A stretch of 8,124 nt of DNA. Source: Gallionellaceae bacterium. Its GTDB lineage: Bacteria > Pseudomonadota > Gammaproteobacteria > Burkholderiales > Gallionellaceae. Below, piece by piece: positions 1-6,556 of this stretch; position 1 is the stretch's first letter; every line of letters starts with the position of its first letter. The DNA lies in the NCBI GenBank assembly GCA_003151655.1, contig PLYB01000267.1, positions 1 through 8,124 on the forward strand, given 5' to 3'. Below the pieces are notes generated by a model. The model ran no database searches and had not been told where the DNA came from. It saw only the letters and a list, made by a program, of their open reading frames with translations. Both the position numbers and the translations under genes were made by a program.

Positions 1-3
1 TTT

Positions 4-168
4 TGTACCATCGGCATAGGGAGACTATTGCATCGCCGCCGCCCGATCCAGAGTTGGCGGGACTGGGGTAAATGCCTGTGGTGCGGGTGGCCGATATCCC
101 AGCGATGAGTGGGGTCTGGCGGTGTTGTAGTGGTTGCGCCGTTGCCCAATGACGGCCTTGTCGCACAG
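4..168 (-). mobile_element. Remnant of an IS3-family insertion sequence (3' end of the transposase gene)
   Basis: Only the last 47 or so codons of an IS3-type transposase remain. The diagnostic part is the C-terminal tail of the integrase core, with HYNTARPHSSLGYRPP at residues 55-70 of the fused frame, ending in a TAG stop at 27-25. The DDE catalytic residues lie upstream of this tail in the family and are absent, so the element cannot transpose by itself. A Trp usually found just before this motif (QWRNHYN in relatives, from memory) is an Arg here (codon CGG at 141-139), which suggests decay. The bases from position 4 begin TGTACC, and IS3 elements normally end in 5'-TG, so position 4 could be the outer end of the element; this is weak, because the other inverted repeat is not in the window to compare. 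The inner boundary lies somewhere between about 168 and 195. Confidence 0.72.
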
Positions 169-294
169 CGCTGAGGCAGGAACACTAGCGCGCCTATGTG
201 TCTGCGCAAGGAGCGAATCCAGCGCCTCAGCGAGATACGATTCGCCATTGTGAGTTGGAAGACAGATTTGAACCGCATCAGTGTGTTTGGTCAT
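25..294 (-). pseudogene. Truncated family 2 glycosyltransferase fused in frame to an IS3 transposase tail
   Basis: The 89-codon frame is a chimera. Residues 8-33 (VQICLPTHNGESYLAEAL, then DSLLAQTH) are the start of a GT-A fold family 2 glycosyltransferase: the first beta strand, the P-x-x-N nucleotide-binding turn and the first helix. Such enzymes are usually 250-350 residues long and continue with a strand ending in a DDGS-type motif and then a DXD motif; none of that is present. From about residue 43 the protein is an IS3 transposase C-terminus. The ATG at 294 is preceded by AGGTG at an 8-base spacing and lies 51 bases after the stop of the CmcI-like gene, so the original gene was probably the next one in the operon and would have moved a sugar to an acceptor in polysaccharide assembly. 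As it stands it should have no transferase activity. Whether the fused peptide is made cannot be told. Confidence 0.78.
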
Positions 295-324
295 GGACCA
301 AGCACCTATCCGAGAACGCGTTAA

Positions 325-341
325 CTGGCACAGCTTGCCAG
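325..341 (-). other. Short inverted repeat just after the CmcI-like gene
   Basis: CTGGCA (325-330) and TGCCAG (336-341) form a perfect 6-base stem with a 5-base loop, starting 4 bases after the stop codon at 346. On the minus strand it is followed by GTTAACGCGTT and not by a run of T, so it does not look like an intrinsic terminator. It may be a minor RNA structure or chance. The 51-base gap between the two genes holds nothing else except the ribosome binding site of the broken glycosyltransferase. Confidence 0.25.
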
Positions 342-345
342 CCCT

Positions 346-1134
346 TCAAGCAATCCGCTTCAGGTAGCCGTCTGGCGCGACCGTAATCATCAGCTTGTGT
401 TGAATACTTCTGTCGATTTCAAATTCCGGATGTGTCTTTAGGTATTCATGGACCGCAGTCTTTGGATTGTTATCGGGCCCCCAAGGGCGGTTCGGAAACA
501 TTTCCTTTGGCATGTCATCCACAATGGTGTCGAAGACTATGCAATAGCTGTCCTCGCTAGTCAGCGGCGCATAGGCCTTCAGTTCGGCAAGCACGTGGTC
601 GTGGGTGTGATTGCTGTCGAGACAGACCAACACGCGAGAATAATTCGAAGTGAACTCGCGTACACTTTCGATTGTTTCAGGAGCGATGCTGGAACCCTGA
701 ATGATGTGAATGCGCGATGCCATAGGATGTGCTTCAATGGCAACGCGATTGTGAGCTCGGATTTCAATATCAATGCCTAGCACTTTTCGTTTAGAGATAC
801 TTGGGTCGAGTTTTTCGCCTGCTTTGATAGAGTCGCACAAGTCGAGGAGCGCGAGCATGGAAGCGCTGTGTATCAACGAACCACCATGGGCAATACCAGT
901 CTCAATCACCAGGTCTGGACGAACGCGCCAAATTAACTCCGCCACCGCAACCATATCCTGTGGAAATTGAATTATAGGACGGCCAAGAGCAGAAAATAGG
1001 TACGTATAGCGGTACTTAGCGGCGAGGTTGATCCAATCTAAAGTCAATTGGCACAGCTGCTTGGACTCTCCCATTTTTTGGATGCTGGCCGCGTTCTGCC
1101 GAAGGAATTCAATGTCCTGAGCTGAACTTGACAT
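346..1134 (-). CDS. CmcI / rhamnosyl O-methyltransferase family protein, probable sugar O-methyltransferase
   Basis: A 262-residue class I SAM-dependent methyltransferase of the family often labelled cephalosporin hydroxylase. Despite that name, characterised members include the mycobacterial rhamnosyl O-methyltransferase (known from the family). Visible features are the SAM-binding loop ETGIAHGGS (78-86), an acidic strand end GIDIEIRAHNR (120-130) and the family signature LDSNHTHDHVLAELKAYAPL (172-191), whose Asp and His residues resemble the metal/active-site region of CmcI. FDTIVDD (201-207) and the RPWGPDNNP segment (216-224) are also typical. Length is normal and the gene looks complete. 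The ATG overlaps the TAA of the preceding acyltransferase gene by one base (TAATG) and has GGGAG 9 bases upstream. In this operon the likely substrate is a hydroxyl of the modified sugar, either on the nucleotide sugar or after transfer; the exact position is unknown. Confidence 0.85.
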   Translation of the reverse strand: MSSSAQDIEFLRQNAASIQKMGESKQLCQLTLDWINLAAKYRYTYLFSALGRPIIQFPQDMVAVAELIWRVRPDLVIETGIAHGGSLIHSASMLALLDLCDSIKAGEKLDPSISKRKVLGIDIEIRAHNRVAIEAHPMASRIHIIQGSSIAPETIESVREFTSNYSRVLVCLDSNHTHDHVLAELKAYAPLTSEDSYCIVFDTIVDDMPKEMFPNRPWGPDNNPKTAVHEYLKTHPEFEIDRSIQHKLMITVAPDGYLKRIA

Positions 1135-1799
1135 TAGCGGACGCTCCCGTCGCCATAAATTGCTTCATTAAGTCTAATGACTTTTGCAGGATTGCCGACT
1201 GCAACTGCATAGTCTGGTATGTCAGCTATGACCACACTCCCGGCACCAATGGTCGCCCATTTACCAATTTTGATGCGTGGCAAGATGGTCGCATTGGTAC
1301 CAATAAAGGTGCCATCACCAATGTTGCAACACCCCGAAACGCTAACAGCGTGGGCGATAAATACTGAGTTACCGATGCTGGTTTCATGAGCGATTAAAGC
1401 TCCGATATGAATACTGCAGTTATCACCAACATTCACTTCTGCTTGGGTAATTACCGCTTCCTGAATGTAATTGCCGGTACCCCACCGCGTGCAAGTGAGA
1501 TCGACTGATGGATGAATAAAGTTCGTCAGTGTGCCGCCCGCCGCGACGATTGCTCGGCCGGACTCATAACGGGCCCGGGTGCTGCCGGTGATCAAGCTTA
1601 CGAAGCCAACATCGGGGCCTGCTAGTTCGGGGATAGCTTCGACTCCGCCAAGTACCGGTAGGTCATAGAATTTTGTTCCATGCTTGGCCGGATCATTGTC
1701 CAGAAGACCCGGAAAGACGAGACTGGGAGAACTTCGTTGCATAGCCCGAATCATTCGAACTGTTTCCGGGTTGGCAGCTCCCAAGAGGTAAATTTTCAT
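1134..1799 (-). CDS. PglD/NeuD-like hexapeptide-repeat acyltransferase, probable sugar N-acyltransferase
   Basis: A 221-residue enzyme with the two-part architecture of PglD and NeuD. Residues 1-95 form a small Rossmann-like domain that binds the UDP-sugar in PglD (start KIYLLGAANPE). Residues 96-205 form a left-handed beta helix of hexapeptide repeats (for example VNVGDNCSIHIGALIAH, CNIGDGTFIGTNATI, IKIGKWATIGAGSVV), ending in the usual AVGNPAKVI segment (200-208). H138 in IAHETSIGN matches the catalytic His of PglD by motif position; H131 and H150 are nearby. The family transfers acetyl or other acyl groups from acyl-CoA to a sugar amine or hydroxyl in the cytoplasm. Lying directly after an aminotransferase, it most likely N-acylates the new 4-amino group. 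Its ATG overlaps the aminotransferase stop (ATGA) and has GAAGGA 6 bases upstream, so the two are translationally coupled. The acyl donor cannot be read from sequence. Confidence 0.85.
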   Translation of the reverse strand: MKIYLLGAANPETVRMIRAMQRSSPSLVFPGLLDNDPAKHGTKFYDLPVLGGVEAIPELAGPDVGFVSLITGSTRARYESGRAIVAAGGTLTNFIHPSVDLTCTRWGTGNYIQEAVITQAEVNVGDNCSIHIGALIAHETSIGNSVFIAHAVSVSGCCNIGDGTFIGTNATILPRIKIGKWATIGAGSVVIADIPDYAVAVGNPAKVIRLNEAIYGDGSVR

Positions 1800-2935
1800 G
1801 GCAAGTCCTTCTCGCGGGCATTATTGGTTGCATGCAAAACAGAGCGCACGCATGCGATTACACGTTCCTGCTCTTCGGGTTTCAAATCATGATAACTCGG
1901 GAGATTAATTGCGCGCCGAGGCAAATCGTAGGCCACCACGTTATCCGGTTGGGAAGCAAACATGGGCAGAGTGGACAACGGGGAGAAAAAGTCTCGGCCA
2001 TCTATGTTGTCTGACTGGAACGCTTTGAACAGCACGTCCCGGGATACTGCAATCTTTGATGAAAAGACTACTGTTGGCATCCAGTAGCCATTTCGAGTAT
2101 TGGGCGGTTCGGGATTTACCGTCAGACCAAACAATCCCTCAAGGCCGCTGGTATATCGAAAAAATATTTCACGCTTGCGCGTGACGAGCTCATCGATGCG
2201 TTCCATCTGAGCACAACCTATTGCAGCCTGGATGTTTGACATTTTGTATTTGTATCCCACTACATCTGGCCAAAACTGCTTCGTCTGACTGCGCGCCCGT
2301 CCGTGGTTACTTAGCGTGAGGACACGTTCGTATAACTGGGAGTCATTGGTAACAAACATGCCGCCCTCCCCTGTTGAGACCGTCTTGGTCCCGTGGAATG
2401 AAAAGGCGCCAAACCTACCCATCGACCCCGCTCGTTTTCCAAAATAAACAGAGCCAATTGCTTCCGCCGCGTCCTCGATAATCGGAATGCCGTACTTTTC
2501 ACCAATTGCAAGCAGGCGATCCATGTTACAGAGATTTCCGTACAAATGGACGGCAACAATTGCCTTGGTGCGGGACGTAACTGCTTTTTCGACCTGGCAC
2601 GGATCAAGGCACCAGGAATCAGCGAGAATATCAACAAAGATAGGCGTTGCGCCTAGATGAACGACCGGCGAAGCCGTAGCAATCCAATTTGTGTCTGCCA
2701 TGATGACTTCGTCACCTGGTCCAACTCCTGAAGCGGCCATTCCCATGTGAAGGGCACCAGTACAACTCGACGTAGCAATGGCATACTGAACACCAAGGTG
2801 AGCTTTAAACATTTCTTCGAATCTAACGATATATTCATAGCACTTTTCGCCCCAGCCGCCTGTGGCAGCATCGGTAGCGTACTGAATCTCCAGTTGGGTG
2901 ATCGAAGGTTTCGTGTAGTAGATACGGGGTTTCAC
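1796..2935 (-). CDS. DegT/DnrJ/EryC1/StrS sugar aminotransferase, resembling perosamine (C4) synthases
   Basis: A 379-residue PLP-dependent fold-type I aminotransferase acting on nucleotide-linked keto sugars. The Schiff-base lysine is K184 in SFHGTKTVSTGEGGM (179-193), with the cofactor-binding Asp in EDAAEAIGS (154-162) and the substrate-loop region SSCTGALHMG (56-65). The stretch FWPDVVGYKYKMSNIQAAIG (221-240) is close to what I recall for GDP-perosamine synthases, which aminate C4 of a 4-keto-6-deoxy sugar with glutamate as donor. The lysine argues against RfbH, the related CDP-sugar 3-dehydrase, which has His at that site. The start is GTG at 2935, overlapping the methyltransferase stop as GTGA; AAGG and GGAG lie close upstream. 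Length is normal for the family. Following the C-methyltransferase, the enzyme probably aminates C4 of a branched CDP-4-keto sugar. The choice of C4 over C3 is an inference. Confidence 0.88.
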   Translation of the reverse strand: MKPRIYYTKPSITQLEIQYATDAATGGWGEKCYEYIVRFEEMFKAHLGVQYAIATSSCTGALHMGMAASGVGPGDEVIMADTNWIATASPVVHLGATPIFVDILADSWCLDPCQVEKAVTSRTKAIVAVHLYGNLCNMDRLLAIGEKYGIPIIEDAAEAIGSVYFGKRAGSMGRFGAFSFHGTKTVSTGEGGMFVTNDSQLYERVLTLSNHGRARSQTKQFWPDVVGYKYKMSNIQAAIGCAQMERIDELVTRKREIFFRYTSGLEGLFGLTVNPEPPNTRNGYWMPTVVFSSKIAVSRDVLFKAFQSDNIDGRDFFSPLSTLPMFASQPDNVVAYDLPRRAINLPSYHDLKPEEQERVIACVRSVLHATNNAREKDLP

Positions 2936-4155
2936 GCCACCTTCAACTCCGGCACTGCCGTGACGAATTTGGTGCCTAGGTCTGCTAAGCCTGCGTTTTG
3001 TCGCTTGATCTCATCGGCAATGTTCCATGGCAGAATCAGCAAATAGTCGGGACGAGCTTCCTCCAGAACAGACGCAGGAAGAATCGGGATGTGGCTGCCT
3101 GGCATGAACTTGCCTTGCTTGGCGCCAGCCGCGTCACACACATAAGGCAACAAGTCTGGTTTGATGCCGGCATAGTTGAGCAACGTATTTCCCTTAGCCG
3201 CAGCGCCGTAGGCGGCCACCTTCCGACCAGCGCGCTTCTCGCTTAACAGAAACAACAACAAATTGTCTTTAATACGGTCCGCTTTGGCTTGAAATGCTTC
3301 ATAGATCGTCCCTGTGTGAAGGCCCTGTTGTGCTTCCTCCGCCAACACTGCGCCTACCGCAGCGGATGCGCGGCGCAGGTCCTCCGAGTGACAGCCATAG
3401 ATGCGCAAACTTCCGCCATGCGTGGGAAGCTCTTCCACATCATACACATCCATGCCAGCAGCCAAAAAGATGCGCTGGACCGTGTAGAGCGACAAGTAGG
3501 AGAAATGCTCGTGATATACGGTATCGAACTGCGTAGACTTAATTAGTCGCATGAGATGCGGGAATTCAAGCGTGACGGTACCACCGGGCTTGAGGGCAGC
3601 CTTCAGTCCTCGCGTAAAATCGTTGATATCAGGTACATGAGCATAGACGTTATTGCCGATAATCAGGTCTGCAAGCCTGCGATCGGTAGCCAATTGCCTG
3701 CCCAACTTTTCGCTGAAGAATTCATGCAGGACCGGAATACCAAGCTGCTCCGCTGCGGCTGCGGTATTTGCTGTGGGTTCGATTCCAAGGCTCGGAATGC
3801 CTATGGCAACAAAGTTCTGCAGCAAGTAACCGTCATTGCACGCGATTTCGATGATGAAGCTGTTGGGGCCTAGCTGGAGGCGCCGAATTATGTCTTCTGA
3901 ATATTTCGCCGCGTGCACAAGCCAGCTGGAAGAGGTACTGGAGAAATAAGCGTATTCGGGGCTAAACAGTTCCTCTGCTTCAGCGTAGTCCTCTGTCTGG
4001 ACAAGCCAACATCGATCGCAAACTTTAACTCTCAGACGAAAATATTTTTCAGGTCGCATTAACTCAGCGCTTGTCAGATAAGCATTGGAGAGTGGCGCGT
4101 TACCGAGATCTAGGAAGGTACGTACGAGGTCAGCAGCGCAGTGGCGGCATTTCAT
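2932..4155 (-). CDS. Sugar C-methyltransferase (TylC3/KijD1-type three-domain SAM enzyme)
   Basis: A 407-residue enzyme with the full three-domain layout of nucleotide-sugar C-methyltransferases. The N-terminal zinc-binding domain has C3-x2-C6 (KCRHCA) and C46-x2-C49 (VCDRC). The central Rossmann methyltransferase has the SAM loop IIEIACNDGYLL (101-112) and acidic strand end GIEPTAN (124-130). The C-terminal domain carries GAAAKGNTLLNYAG (317-330) and LILPWN (373-378). YHEHFSYLS (214-222) matches the family active-site motif, where adjacent Glu and His (E216, H217) are proposed to help deprotonate the carbon next to the keto group. Family members add methyl to C3 (or C5) of 4-keto-6-deoxy nucleotide sugars. 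Substrate here is probably CDP-4-keto-6-deoxyhexose from RfbG, with or without epimerisation. Its ATG overlaps the epimerase stop (ATGA); the ribosome binding site is weak, so translation probably depends on coupling. Confidence 0.88.
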   Translation of the reverse strand: MKCRHCAADLVRTFLDLGNAPLSNAYLTSAELMRPEKYFRLRVKVCDRCWLVQTEDYAEAEELFSPEYAYFSSTSSSWLVHAAKYSEDIIRRLQLGPNSFIIEIACNDGYLLQNFVAIGIPSLGIEPTANTAAAAEQLGIPVLHEFFSEKLGRQLATDRRLADLIIGNNVYAHVPDINDFTRGLKAALKPGGTVTLEFPHLMRLIKSTQFDTVYHEHFSYLSLYTVQRIFLAAGMDVYDVEELPTHGGSLRIYGCHSEDLRRASAAVGAVLAEEAQQGLHTGTIYEAFQAKADRIKDNLLLFLLSEKRAGRKVAAYGAAAKGNTLLNYAGIKPDLLPYVCDAAGAKQGKFMPGSHIPILPASVLEEARPDYLLILPWNIADEIKRQNAGLADLGTKFVTAVPELKVA

Positions 4156-4712
4156 GACACTACGCCAGCGAATTGCTCATTCAGCATGGGATGCTGAGCA
4201 TCCCGTGAGGACAGTTCGGAAATCAACTGCGGCCATGATATCGCCAGCATCGGATCTTGGGCGTTGAGACCAGCCTCAGCTGTGAGATCGTAAGGTGCCG
4301 TATGGCAGTATAACAATTCCACATTGTCGGTCAGCGCTTGAAAGCCGTGGGCAAAGCCTTCAGGAATGAGCATCGCGCGCCCGTTCTCCGCTGAGAGCAG
4401 CTGCGGGCACCAATGCAGGAGGGTCGCCGAGCCCGCGCGAATGTCGACTGCAACATCCCACACCTCGCCACGAATGCAACTCACAAGCTTCATTTCGGCC
4501 TTGGGAGGACGTTGAAAATGCAACCCGCGCACCGTACCGCGGCGAGCCGTGTAAGTGTGGTTGACTTGGGCTACGGGCCGTTTCCAGCCTGCACCCTTTA
4601 TCTCCTCGGCACAGAATATGCGCGATAGAAAACCGCGGGCGTCACCCAGGCGTTTTCGCTCGATGCATTTGAGCCCCTCCAGAGCGAGGTCCGTGACCAA
4701 AAGCTGGGTCAC
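4152..4712 (-). CDS. RmlC-family nucleotide-sugar 3,5-epimerase (cupin)
   Basis: With the GTG start at 4712 the protein is 186 residues, the usual RmlC length. It shows the cupin motifs of the family: NHTYTARRGTVRGLHFQ (51-67) with the expected catalytic base H65, RGEVWDVAVDIR (81-92), IPEGFAHGF (116-124) and Y135/Y141 in LLYCHTAPYD, with the closing LNAQDPMLAISWP (149-161). RmlC enzymes invert C3 and C5 of dTDP-4-keto-6-deoxyglucose; since no dTDP-sugar genes are here and rfbF/rfbG are directly upstream, a CDP-linked substrate is more likely. The frame is open upstream to an ATG at 4790, but that would overlap rfbG by 82 bases and add 26 residues unlike the family. GTG at 4712 overlaps the rfbG stop as GTGA and has GAGG 7 bases upstream. 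Single- versus double-epimerase action cannot be decided. Confidence 0.85.
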   Translation of the reverse strand: MTQLLVTDLALEGLKCIERKRLGDARGFLSRIFCAEEIKGAGWKRPVAQVNHTYTARRGTVRGLHFQRPPKAEMKLVSCIRGEVWDVAVDIRAGSATLLHWCPQLLSAENGRAMLIPEGFAHGFQALTDNVELLYCHTAPYDLTAEAGLNAQDPMLAISWPQLISELSSRDAQHPMLNEQFAGVVS

Positions 4713-5779
4713 CCCAAGGCCTCGTAAGAGGCAATTTCTAAGCGACAAAGGAGCGGCGCGTCCGCACCCTCGTTTTGTTCCCGATACCATGCCATCGTTT
4801 GATTGATTGCTTGCTGGAGGGTCAATCGGGGTCTAATGCCCAGCGTCAGCCGGGCCTTGGACGTTTCCAGCGCCAAACAGGCTGCTTCGTGGGGACCCTC
4901 GCTATTATCGCAGTAAATCATCTGGCCCGAACCATAGGCAATCCGAGCCAGTTCGACCACTTCGCGAACAGTTGCTGAATCGTTGGAATTCGGACCGAAG
5001 TTGTAAGCCCCCGCGAATTCAGGCCGTTCCCACAGCCTTTCCGCAAGGGCGAGATAACCAGACAGCGGTTCCAGGACATGTTGCCATGACCGAATCGCCT
5101 CGGGACGACGCACGACCATCGGCACACCTGCCTGCCATGCGCGAATGGCGTCCGGAATCAGACGATCTTCCGACCAGTCTCCGCCACCAATTACATTTCC
5201 AGCCCGGGCAGTCGCGACAGCCACACCGTGATCCGACAGGAATGCATCGCGGTAACCAGCAACAGCGATTTCGCAAGCGGCTTTGCTGGCGCTGTAAGGA
5301 TCGCGACCTCCGAGCTCGTCTGTCTCCCTGCATGGCCATGACCAATTGTTATTGCGATAAACTTTGTCAGTCGTCACTGCGATGGCCACGCGAATGCAAT
5401 CGACACCACCAAGTGTGTCCAATACGTTCACCGTGCCCATCACATTGGTTTCAAATGTTGCACGTGGTTCTCTATAGCTCGCGCGAACTAGTGGTTGTGC
5501 CGCCAAATGAAAAACAATCTCCGGTTCGCCAGCTTGAACAAGCTCCGCCAGCTTGGATGCATTGCGGATATCGCAAAGGTGGCTCCGACAGAGTTGGGCG
5601 ACCTTCGCCGCCGAATAAAGATTGGGCGATGTTGTTGGCTCAAGACTTATGCCAGTCACTTCAGCACCGAGCCGATGGAGCCAGAGCGTCAACCACGATC
5701 CTTTAAAGCCGGTATGGCCAGTCACCAGGACACGCTTACCACGCCAAAACTCGCTCCCAATCGGCCTCGTCAAACCCAT
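4709..5779 (-). CDS. rfbG: CDP-glucose 4,6-dehydratase
   Basis: An extended short-chain dehydrogenase that removes water from CDP-glucose, using bound NAD, to give CDP-4-keto-6-deoxyglucose. Counting from the ATG at 5779 it has 356 residues, close to Salmonella RfbG. The characteristic NAD-binding motif is GHTGFKGSW (21-29), where most relatives have GxxGFIG. Also seen are HLAAQPLVR (91-99), the catalytic TTDKVY (136-141), the Y162-x3-K166 pair in PYSASK, the GNVIGGGDW motif (194-202) and SWQHVLEPLSGY (231-242). The frame continues upstream to a TTG at 5809, adding 10 residues with no family counterpart; ATG at 5779 is preferred and overlaps the rfbF stop by 10 bases, although GGAAGA lies rather close to it. 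Directly following rfbF, it performs the second step of CDP-deoxysugar synthesis. Confidence 0.93.
   Translation of the reverse strand: MGLTRPIGSEFWRGKRVLVTGHTGFKGSWLTLWLHRLGAEVTGISLEPTTSPNLYSAAKVAQLCRSHLCDIRNASKLAELVQAGEPEIVFHLAAQPLVRASYREPRATFETNVMGTVNVLDTLGGVDCIRVAIAVTTDKVYRNNNWSWPCRETDELGGRDPYSASKAACEIAVAGYRDAFLSDHGVAVATARAGNVIGGGDWSEDRLIPDAIRAWQAGVPMVVRRPEAIRSWQHVLEPLSGYLALAERLWERPEFAGAYNFGPNSNDSATVREVVELARIAYGSGQMIYCDNSEGPHEAACLALETSKARLTLGIRPRLTLQQAINQTMAWYREQNEGADAPLLCRLEIASYEALG
4720..4723 (-). promoter_or_regulatory. Ribosome binding site that fixes the epimerase start at GTG 4712
   Basis: The minus strand reads GAGG, then 7 bases, then GTGA. This supports the short RmlC-like protein over the upstream ATG at 4790, and ties its translation to the end of rfbG. 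Confidence 0.6.
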
Positions 5780-6543
5780 ATCTTCCAGGGCGCTCGGCCT
5801 GATGTCCAAAGCTCTTCCAGTAAATTCTTGTCGCGCAACGTGTCCATCGGCTGCCAGAAACCACGATGCTCAAAAGCCATCAATTCACTGGCAGCCGCAA
5901 GACGAGCAAGCGCCGTGCCTTCCCAAGACGTGTCATCGCCATCGATGAAATCCAGGCATCTCGGCGAGAGAACAAAAAAGCCGCCATTGATCAGGCCGCC
6001 ATCTCCACGCGGCTTCTCGGCAAACCCAGTAACCTGATCGCCCGACCGCTCCAACGCGCCGTAGCGGCCGGGAGGCAGCACTCCCGTTACGGTCGCAAGC
6101 TTCCCGTGGCTGTGGTGAAATTTGATCAGCGCCCGCACATCGACATTACTCACGCCGTCACCGTAGGTGAGACAAAACGCGTCTTCAGCGAGAATATGCT
6201 CGGCAACGCGCTTAAGTCGCCCCCCTGTCAACGTGTCTTCCCCAGTATCGATGAGCGTCACGCGCCAAGGTTCAGCTTTCTTTTGATGCACGACGATACT
6301 GTTATCGGACATGTCGAACGTCACATCCGACATGTGTAAAAAATAATTGGCAAAGTACTCTTTGATGAGGTATCCCTTGTAGCCACAGCACACGACAAAC
6401 TCATTAACGCCATGTGCGGAATAGATTTTCATGATGTGCCATAACACCGGCTTGCCACCAACCTCCACCATGGGCTTGGGACGTATGGAAGTCTCTTCGC
6501 TGATTCGAGTACCTAATCCACCGGCAAGTATGACTGCTTTCAC
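5770..6543 (-). CDS. rfbF: Glucose-1-phosphate cytidylyltransferase
   Basis: Makes CDP-glucose from CTP and glucose-1-phosphate, the entry step to CDP-deoxysugars. The 257-residue protein is full length and has the nucleotidyltransferase signature GGLGTRISEET (8-18), RPKPM with K23 (21-25), the metal-binding Asp in YGDG (127-130), EKP (176-178), INGGFF (185-190) and WQPMDTLRD (230-238). The GGLGTRISEET form and the CGYKGYLIKEYF segment (53-64) separate RfbF from the dTDP and UDP pyrophosphorylases. The start is GTG (6543), with AGGGA 8 bases upstream; it follows the preceding epimerase stop by 13 bases. The 3' end overlaps rfbG, as expected of a coupled pair. Confidence 0.94.
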   Translation of the reverse strand: MKAVILAGGLGTRISEETSIRPKPMVEVGGKPVLWHIMKIYSAHGVNEFVVCCGYKGYLIKEYFANYFLHMSDVTFDMSDNSIVVHQKKAEPWRVTLIDTGEDTLTGGRLKRVAEHILAEDAFCLTYGDGVSNVDVRALIKFHHSHGKLATVTGVLPPGRYGALERSGDQVTGFAEKPRGDGGLINGGFFVLSPRCLDFIDGDDTSWEGTALARLAAASELMAFEHRGFWQPMDTLRDKNLLEELWTSGRAPWKIWV

Positions 6544-6551
6544 TTATGAAA

Positions 6552-6556
6552 TCCCT
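6552..6556 (-). promoter_or_regulatory. Ribosome binding site for the GTG start of rfbF
   Basis: The minus strand reads AGGGA, 8 bases, then GTGAAAGCA. It begins immediately after the TGA of the UDP-glucuronate epimerase gene. It supports the GTG at 6543, which also gives the standard RfbF N-terminus MKAVILAGG. Confidence 0.6.

Noticed and set aside
325..341. Intrinsic terminator after the CmcI-like gene
   Set aside because: The stem is only 6 base pairs and no T run follows on the minus strand; a ribosome binding site and another gene start come right after it.
1796..2935. RfbH-type CDP-4-keto-6-deoxyglucose 3-dehydrase as identity of the PLP enzyme
   Set aside because: RfbH has His in place of the PLP lysine and extra residues for an iron-sulfur cluster; this protein has K184 in SFHGTK and is of normal aminotransferase length.
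4713..4790. Upstream extension of the epimerase to the ATG at 4790
   Set aside because: It would overlap rfbG by 82 bases, adds 26 Arg/Gly/Leu-rich residues not seen in RmlC proteins, and a GTG with a good ribosome binding site overlaps the rfbG stop.
4972..5706. 244-codon open frame on the plus strand opposite rfbG
   Set aside because: It lies wholly antisense to rfbG, whose motifs are unambiguous; the translation is rich in Arg, Pro, Gln and Cys with no recognisable domain, as expected from a high-G+C shadow frame.
5780..5809. TTG start for rfbG at 5809
   Set aside because: The extra 10 residues have no counterpart in RfbG that I recall, and an ATG at 5779 gives the usual length; not fully excluded because neither start has a well-spaced ribosome binding site.
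5495..6037. 180-codon plus-strand frame across the rfbF/rfbG junction
   Set aside because: Antisense to two well-supported genes, no family motif and low-complexity composition.
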